Source of the DNA: Rhineura floridana
Lineage: Eukaryota > Chordata > Lepidosauria > Squamata > Rhineuridae
Assembly (NCBI RefSeq): GCF_030035675.1
Contig: NC_084482.1
Span: 220,619,943 to 220,683,942 of the forward strand
Direction of reading: 5' to 3'
DNA length: 64,000 nt
Shown: positions 54,989 to 64,000 of the stretch, one piece after another
Position numbering within the stretch: position 1 is the stretch's first letter
How the letters are laid out: every line of letters begins with the position of its first letter
Translations under genes and position numbers: made by a program
The notes under the pieces: generated by a model
Database searches by the model: none
Told to the model about the DNA's origin: nothing
Seen by the model: the letters and a program-made list of their open reading frames with translations, nothing else

Positions 54989-55124
54989 CAGGGTTTCCCA
55001 ACCTTTGGTCCACAGATGTTGCTGGACTACAGTTCCCATAATTCCTGACCATTGGCCATGCTGGATGGGGCTGATGGGAGTTGTAGTCCCACAACATCTG
55101 TGGCTCAAAGGTCGGGAAACCCTG
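54989..55124. mobile_element. hAT-type MITE, unit 3 direct copy
   Basis: Same element and same GTCTAGAT target duplications as in units 1 and 2. Its empty site is preserved in the inverted copy at about 62641. Confidence 0.85.
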
Positions 55125-57110
<1,986 letters not shown>

Positions 57111-57139
57111 AATAGCCTGACCAGTGGGGCACGCTGGGA

Positions 57140-57550
57140 TTAATTAATTAATTAATTTTATTGCATTTATATACAACCCCATAGCCAAAGCTCTCTGGGT
57201 GGTTTACCACAAAAGCAATATAGAAATCTAAAAATACATTTTAAAAAGCAATTTAAAAGCACATGCTAAAATGCCTGGGAGAAGAGGAAAGTCTTGACCT
57301 GGCGCTGAAAACATAACAGTGTTGGCGCCAGGCTCACCTCATCACAGAAATCATTCCATAATTTGGGGGCCACCACTGAGAAGGCCCTCTCCCTTGTTGC
57401 CAGACTCCGAGTTTCCCTCGGAGTAGGCACCCGGAAGAGGGCCTTAGATGTCAAGCGTAGTGGACGGGTGGGTTCGTGTCAGGAGAGGCGTTCCATCAGG
57501 TATTTTGGTACCAAGCCGTGTGACTCTCTTGAAGCTGTCCCACTCTCTTT
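57140..57550 (-). mobile_element. L2 3' fragment, unit 3
   Basis: Best preserved of the three. The minus strand encodes SKALFRVPTPRETRSLATRE, FSVVAPKLWNDF and KTFLFSQAF, clearly the L2 RT C-terminus as in the complete copy at the left edge. Confidence 0.82.
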
Positions 57551-57759
57551 TTCTTTGCATTTCTTTAGTACAGTTACTTTTTATTTAGCTTTTCTGGGGG
57601 TGAGTATTTCTGGATTTTACACTGCTCAGACACAATTGCAGGGCAGAGCTTCATTGACTCTCAAAAAAGATCCCACCTCTCCAAGAGTGTATTTTAGGAG
57701 TTTTGCCAGAGTTCTGCCAGACACGTGTCACCGAATCACAAGTGGGGTGAGTGCTCATG

Positions 57760-57870
57760 TGTTCAGGTCCTGCTTGCAGGCTTCCCACAGGCATCTGGTC
57801 GGCCACTGCAAGAACCGGCTGCTGGAACAGACGGGCTATTGGCCTGATCCGGCAGGCTCTCCTTATGCAG
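57760..57870 (+). mobile_element. Old CR1 3' end, unit 3
   Basis: GTTCAGGTCCTGCTTGC through GGCCTGATCCGGCAGGCTC, as in units 1 and 2. Confidence 0.68.
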
Positions 57871-57968
57871 CCTCAGAGGTAGTATTCTCCCAGAGCCCTC
57901 CCCCCTATGCTCAGGGAGACGCATCCCAGCTGTCCCCTCGGTCTCTCCCCCAATGATCCTCCCCTTAC

Positions 57969-58043
57969 CTGATTGGGCTGCCCGGCTGCTCTTTCCACTC
58001 TATCCCACAAAAGAGACAATCCGGACGGTGCCTCTGAGGCCAT
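57969..58043 (-). CDS. Z3 exon 1: first coding exon
   Basis: An ATG and 25 codons beginning MASEAPSGLSLLWDRVERAA lead to the donor CAG|GTAAGG, as in the sister units. It is the predicted translation start of Z3 and lies 1.1 kb upstream, on the gene strand, of the KRAB exon. Conservation of the initiation codon, length and donor in all three units supports it as a real exon. Confidence 0.77.
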
Positions 58044-61000
58044 GGCGCTGCCTGAGAGGGAGGAGTAAACTAGGCCAGCTCTGGGACTCCCACAGCTTTC
58101 ACCATGATGCACGTTTCGTAGGGAGCAGCTCTCAAAGGCCTGCAGGGGAGAGATGGAGGATGGGAGGGATTTCATCCTTCATGCAAATTTGGGTTCGAGA
58201 GGTTTGAATGTTATAAGCAGCCTCAATCCAAATAAATAAATGCACGTCCCTTTCCTCTGTTGTTTTCCCCCACAATGCTTGATCTGCAAAAGGCCTTAAA
58301 GGCCCCAAATCTCTCTCAGAACATTCTCCAGTTTCTTCCAGACTTTTCTCCATGCTTGGGCACCTTTTCTGTCCTTTGCTACCCCCAGGAATTTCACCCA
58401 TCTCGGTCCCCTCACCTCTCATCTCTCCTTCTGCTTCCGTAAAGTCTTTAATTCCTGAGCCCCACAGAGTTTCTTCATCACATTGTGAACCATTTCAGGC
58501 TTTATTATTGGGCCCTTTTCATCAGGGATATAATTAAAAATTTAATCTGCACAGATATTAATTCCATGTCATCTCCCTGACAGTTGGCAAAAAAATAGGT
58601 TTTGCACACATTGTAAAGAAATACTGGGGGTGAATTTGGTCAAATGACTCCATCTTGGAGCTTCCTGGGGATGCAAAACACCTCCAGTCTTTCCATCAGA
58701 AATATGGGGAGAGGAAAAGTGAGATGCATTCAGTCTGGTTCAGCTCACTGGGCAATGAAAAGAGTATGAAGAACTACTTGCAATACATCCATTTCAAGAT
58801 CAGCAGGACACGTTATTTGGTACCATCCACTTGTATAATCTGAGTTAACCTTTAGACATTTCTGGACTACAACTCCCATCTTCCCTGGCGTTTTGCCATG
58901 TTGTCCAGGGCTGATGGGAGTTGGTCCAACCATACCTGGAGGGCACCAAGTTACAGAACACTACTCCAAGTTGGAGAGGTGATGCATGAGGTGGAAAGCT
59001 TAACAGCAAACTCACCACACAGGGTTGAGCAACTGGGGTAATAAGTTGATTTGCTTATTATAGGTTTATCCAAACATTTCAATATATTTTTATATTTCTG
59101 TGCAGGCTTTCCTCTAATGAGCTCACCGTGGGAAACATAATTTGTCCCCCTCCTTTTGTCTTCACAACAACACTGTCACTGGGCCCAGGACACCACCTGA
59201 ATTTCACTCCTGAGCAGGGATTTGAACCTGGGTCTCTGTGGACATAGTTCAGCATTAAACTGTGATTCCAATAAATAGACACACACACTTCCACAGATGT
59301 GGAAGGTCCCACACAGAGTGGATGTCTGAAATCTAGAGTGGCACATAAAAGTTTATCCTCACAACAATCCAGTGAGGTGGGCTGGGCTGAAAAAAAGTAG
59401 ACCCAGAGACCTGCATAGATCTGGGGGGGGGGAGAGGTCTTAGACCCCTTACTTTTTTGGGAGCAGGCTCTCAGCAGAGTCCCCATGTCTCCAGCAACCT
59501 ATGAGCCAATCAGCAAGAAAGGAGAGTGTATTAGCCACTGAGAAGAGTCTTCTAACATGCTTCCTTGTTCTTTCCTGATAATTAGAGTGAATCAGAGTGA
59601 AAGGAGGTGAAGTCAGCCACTGAGACTCTTCTCAGGAGGCAACACTTTGCCCTTCCATGTTTTTTGGCTCCTAGCTGTGGGAGAAGGCATTAACATGCAT
59701 CTCATTCTCAACCCAGCAGGAACAGGATGGGAGGGGGCATGGCTATCATGAATGGACCCTGCACTTCTGAATTTGCCACTACACTACTGTAGAGATGTGA
59801 AGGCCCATAACAAAAGTGGAATATTTGGGAGGGAAAGCAGTTTTTTTCTCTCCCCCCCCCCCACCCATGCTCTGACCTCGCTCCTTAGAGAGCTCTGTAT
59901 TGCTGTCCTGGGCTCCTACTGGGAGGAAGGGCAGGATATAAATCTAATAATTAATTAATTGCGCTGAAGAAATGTCTGACTTGTTCCTGGCTACAAGAGA
60001 CTCTACTATACAAATGTCAGTGACACATCCATAGCTCTACCCACTCTGGCATTTGACAGTAAATTGGCCCTTGGACTGCTGCTTGTGCGTAAATGTGGCC
60101 CTCGGGTTGAAAAATATTCCCTAACCACTACATTAGCCACAGGCTCTCATCCGAGACCACCTTACAGGGCTCTTGCGACCACTGCCCAGCTATTGTGCTT
60201 TGGACAGGGGGGACGCTGGCTGCCAGCACCCCCACAGATGGGCCACTCCTGCAAGAGAAGCTGAGATCCACTCCAAGGGGGCTTCGATGTTCCCCTCCAA
60301 CACACTCCCAAGGGGATGTCTGGAGAAGCCTCTTCCTCTGGAGCCCAGCTGAGGAGGGGACATTTATTCATCCATTTCCTCCATCCTCTGCCTTGAAAGC
60401 TTCTAGAAGCCCATTCAGAGCCTGGTCAGTTTCAGATTCCTCTCTCCATCCCTCCATCTTCCTTGCCTGACAGGAGGGAAACTGACCAGCCCCTCTTCCA
60501 GTGGAGGAAATCCAAAAGGGGCTCTCCCTCCAGCTGTGGGGCAGAAAAGCAGCACAGCATTCTCCCCTCCCCTCCAATGTGCCCCCCAACAAGGCTGCAT
60601 CAAGAGGTCCCCCTTTCCCCCCTGCCTGAGCTGCATTCCATCCTTGGGGGGAATGGGCTGACCTGCAAAAGGGTTGGGGGGCAGCTTCAGTGGAAACAGT
60701 TTTGGCCACACTTTGCCTCTGGACTGCGTGGATCAGGCCCCCTCCACACACTTTCTATGGGTTCCCAGAGGGAAGGGGGGGCTCTTCCATCACCCCCTCC
60801 CCCTCCCAAAAAACAAATCTTCCTTCCCTCATCAGTCTCCCATCAGGCCCAGGAATTGCAAAGGCAGCTCCCCTCCCCCAGCTGTGGCCCTCAAAACAAC
60901 ACAGGACATCAACCCCCAACATACAGCCGCCCCCCAAGTGCCCCTCTGCAAAGCTGCATCCCCTTGCCCGGGCTCTGGCTTCCAAGACGGCCTTGCAAAG

Positions 61001-61464
61001 CCAACCCCGCGGCACTTTGCAAATGGATTGCATGCACCAGAGACCGCCAGAGGAAAAGGAGGGAGTGGCCCCCCCTTCCCTCACCCCCCAACAAAAATAC
61101 CAAATCCTCCCCCCCTTTGCACCTCTTTCTCCTCTGCACGAATTATTTCTTTACCCGGAATACGAATTAAGACAGCCCCCCCACTTCCCCTTCAATATTC
61201 CCTCCCCCCTCCATGTGATTAAGACTTCCTGCCTCTCTAGGAACCAGAACTCCTTTCCTTTACCCATCGGAGGACTGAGTGGCAAGAGCTGCTTCTGCCC
61301 CCCCCACTGCCAACATTTTCCTCCCTCCCTTCTGTCCCAATATTGCACCTCTTCTTCCTCTCTTGCCTCCTGCAGAAGCAGCGGCAAGATAGGTGTGTGT
61401 GTGTGTGTGTGTGTGTGCTGTGTGATATCATATACGCATTTGTGTGTAAAAGGTAATGTGTTCA
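58044..61464. other. Unit 3 spacer
   Basis: Near 58530 lies the uninterrupted target of the CR1 seen in units 1 and 2 (GGGATATAATTAAAAATTTAATC). About 58855-58960 is the decayed palindromic MITE. 60350-61330 is the pyrimidine-rich stretch, with larger differences from units 1 and 2. A (TG)n microsatellite lies at about 61391-61420. The 116-bp MITE of units 1 and 2 is missing near 60220. No gene is seen. Confidence 0.5.
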
Positions 61465-61850
61465 AGATAACAGAGCTAAAGTGCCCCCATTCCCACAGTT
61501 GCTTCCAGTGCTGGTGTCTTCCCCACTAGTACACTCCCTCTTCCCAATGCTGACTTTCTCATCTCCTGCCTGGGCACCTTCTCCTCCTGCATCTCCCACC
61601 CTGCGGCACTTTCTGCCCTTGTCTCCAACGCAGGGAAACGTCCAACTTCAACCAATCTCAGAGGGTTGCCACATCCTTATTCCTCCTGGCGTAGCGTGGT
61701 TCCACCTCGCAGCAGTCACTGTTCAGGTTGCTGTTGCGATGGCCTCAAATCATCTCAATCTGTGAATGCAGGGGATTGAGAATTCTGGCGTCTCTCCCCT
61801 TGGTCCGCTCTCTGCCAGCTACCATATGACAAACTTTGCGGTCACTTGAG
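61465..61850. other. Unit 3-specific sequence, unrecognised
   Basis: After a shared GTGTTCA the sequence departs from units 1 and 2 and is not found elsewhere in the window. It has no recognisable domain or repeat. It ends where inverted unit sequence begins (CCAACAGTTTTTGCCAGC). Confidence 0.5.
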
Positions 61851-63185
61851 CTTCCAACAGTTTTTGCCAGCAGTTAGGTCTGACCAGGTGAACCCAGTGG
61901 CCGGAGATCCCAGCCAAGAATCTTTTCAGGTATAGGAATATCTCAGGTAATTAATGGACAATCAACAAATTTATTATTTGGGAGCTTATTGCTATAGGGC
62001 GGTCTAAAAATGTAATAAAATAAATAATAAATAAATAAATAAATTATTATTTATTTATTAATTCAATTTATACACCGCCCCATAGCCAAAGCTGTCTGGG
62101 CGGTTTACAACAGGTAAAAAACATCTGACATACAATTAAAACCTCATATTAAGCAGTTTAAAAATAAGTTAAAAATATCAAGAATTAAAACATAATTAAA
62201 CACACACTAAAATGCATATTAAATACTACTAAAATACTGAAAATGCCTGGGAGAAGAGGAAGATTTTTATCTGACGCGGAAAGGATAATAATGTTGGCGC
62301 CAGGCATATCTCATCAGGAAGAATATTCCATAGTTACAAAGGAAATGTTTATCAGTGTCTATTTATTATTAATACATCTAATTTACTATACATTGTGGAC
62401 ATAGCCATATATCAGAACATAGATCTTACACAGCGCATACAATGGGGATGTACACTAATGTGTTACATTTCAAAGGACAGCACAGGTCACATTGCATTTC
62501 CATCTGAAAAGGAGTGGTCTCACCTTTGTTGTGTATAGAGCTTAACACTCAGAGCAGGTGGTTCTTTCTTCGACCAGTGTCACAGACAACTGGTAAAAAT
62601 CCCTAAGGCTGTCTGACTTTTATAGCTCTAGTTTGTATCTATCTAGCCTTTGTCAGTTCATGTTCATATTACAACTATACTCCATCATTTGAACTCTCAT
62701 CCTAACCCTACATCTTGATGCTGATGTTGTATTCTAATAAATTCTCCTGACTCACCCCTTTACAGCTTCAGCCATATATAGACATGATCATTGGCTGAAC
62801 GCTCAGACTCCTTATAAAATGTTCAGACTATGAGAAACATTTTATTTTGGAACTACTGTAAACAAAACTCAAAGGAAAAAAGATTCTTTAAGTGGCAGCT
62901 TGTCTTTTTACTCTCATTTTGGCTTGTATTGTTTGCACCACTTTTCCCCACATAATTTTATATAAATCAATTATAAAGAATTTGAGATGGCCAATTTCTG
63001 TAAATACAGGTGGCCTGTGACACAGTGAATTGCATCCGCTGTTCCTAACTTTACTAGGTTCTCCAGTGCCACCCCCAACAGGCATTTCAAGATGAGCTTC
63101 ATGCCCAGTGGATGCATGTTCACAAGTGTCAGACTGAGCCTGCTTCGTCCACATAACTTTGTTCTGTTCACTGAGGGCAGGACTT
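61851..63185 (-). repeat. Inverted copy of the 2.5-3.65-kb unit segment
   Basis: Read on the minus strand it matches 2525-3650 of unit 1 and the direct copies in units 2 and 3, with more divergence than those show among themselves. It is interrupted by L2 3' ends at about 61945-62340 and lacks the hAT MITE, showing instead a single copy of the target (ATCTAGCC on the plus strand near 62641). Confidence 0.82.
61945..62340. mobile_element. Two L2 3' ends, tail to tail
   Basis: A short plus-strand end (TATAGGGCGGTCTAAAAATG then an AATAAA-rich tail) meets a longer minus-strand end (ACCGCCCCATAGCC, GGGCGGTTTACAACAGG) at about 62040. The latter includes coding-derived sequence around TTGGCGCCAGGC, related to the L2 fragments beside the KRAB exons. 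Confidence 0.7.
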
Positions 63186-63510
63186 TGTTGTTGTTGTTAT
63201 GTGCTTTCAAGCCATCCTATGCAGATTTCAGTGATGGGCTGCATATATAACAGGTGAGATAATTTTTTAAGCATCCTGGCCCCAACCTGTATAGGGCTTT
63301 AATCTATGTAGCCTGCAAGATGAAGAATAAAGCTCCCATTGAAGTTCTTTCCATACTCCCTACATTTCAATTGTTTCTCCTGTGTATCCCCTGTGATGTA
63401 AGCCTACTGCTTTCATTGAATCTCTTTCCATACTCCGTGCATTAAAAAAGTTACTCCATAGTGTTTTTATATGTGAAGTGTGCTCTGACTGAACCTCTTT
63501 CCACTCACTA
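63186..63510 (-). pseudogene. Decayed C-terminal finger relic, unit 3
   Basis: Contains [19 protein letters not shown] and ARSMERDSMKAVGLHH, the same degenerate tail seen after the arrays of units 1 and 2. Left of about 63220 the sequence is a junction with the inverted copy (TTTGTTGTTGTTGTTATGTG). Confidence 0.68.

Positions 63511-64000
<490 letters not shown>

Noticed and set aside
60690-61529. 279-codon open frame in the pyrimidine-rich region of unit 3
   Set aside because: It is made of low-complexity proline and serine codons, is broken in units 1 and 2 and ends in a TG microsatellite.

Overview
This is vertebrate DNA, almost certainly from a squamate reptile and probably a lizard. The evidence is the combination of tRNA-headed SINEs with a BovB-type tail (Sauria SINE), abundant young CR1 LINEs with the TTCTTATG tail, L2 LINEs, palindromic hAT-type MITEs, and KRAB zinc-finger exons that encode a KRAB-A box ending in MEENYE. 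The species cannot be resolved from sequence alone. All host genes in the window lie on the minus strand.

The window is a tandem array of one duplicated unit: unit 1 about 1.57-26.0 kb, unit 2 about 26.0-53.46 kb, and unit 3 about 53.46 kb to the right edge, which cuts it. Each unit carries, left to right, a spacer, a 127-nt KRAB-A exon, a 75-nt first coding exon, a spacer rich in repeats, a Sauria SINE, a long C2H2 finger exon and a LINE-bearing flank. Because the genes read leftward, a finger exon belongs with the KRAB and first exons of the next unit to its right. This gives four KRAB-ZNF loci, here called Z1 to Z4. Z1 has exons 1-2 in unit 1 and its fingers lie left of the window. Z2 has exons 1-2 in unit 2 and a 28-finger exon in unit 1, predicted 916 aa. 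Z3 has exons 1-2 in unit 3 and a 29-finger exon in unit 2, predicted 944 aa. Z4 has only a short, frameshifted finger exon at the right edge. The splice phases agree: exon 1 ends in phase 0, and exon 2 (42 codons plus 1 nt) joins exon 3 (2 nt plus codons). The products would be nuclear KRAB-C2H2 DNA-binding proteins, presumably repressors of the kind that usually target transposons.

Most of the remaining DNA is transposon. Old insertions (L2, CR1 and MIR-like fragments, hAT MITEs) are shared by the units. Younger ones are unit-specific and their empty sites can be read in the sister units. A CR1 LINE is shared by units 1 and 2 but absent from unit 3. In unit 1 that CR1 is split by a Ty3-type LTR element, which is itself split by another CR1. 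Unit 2 has a Ty1/copia element with about 2% LTR divergence, two LTR-only elements and another CR1, so Z2's second intron has grown to about 15 kb while Z3's is about 7.6 kb. All LTR-type elements look broken or are solo LTRs.

The finger arrays evolve by block copying. Z2 and Z3 each show a 7-finger (about 588-bp) tandem duplication at different places, the third array has collapsed to roughly seven fingers, and a 2-nt linker deletion that ends the reading frame recurs. Unit 3 also carries an inverted 1.1-kb copy of unit sequence that still shows the pre-insertion site of a hAT MITE. No RNA genes, CRISPR arrays or other host protein-coding genes were recognised.
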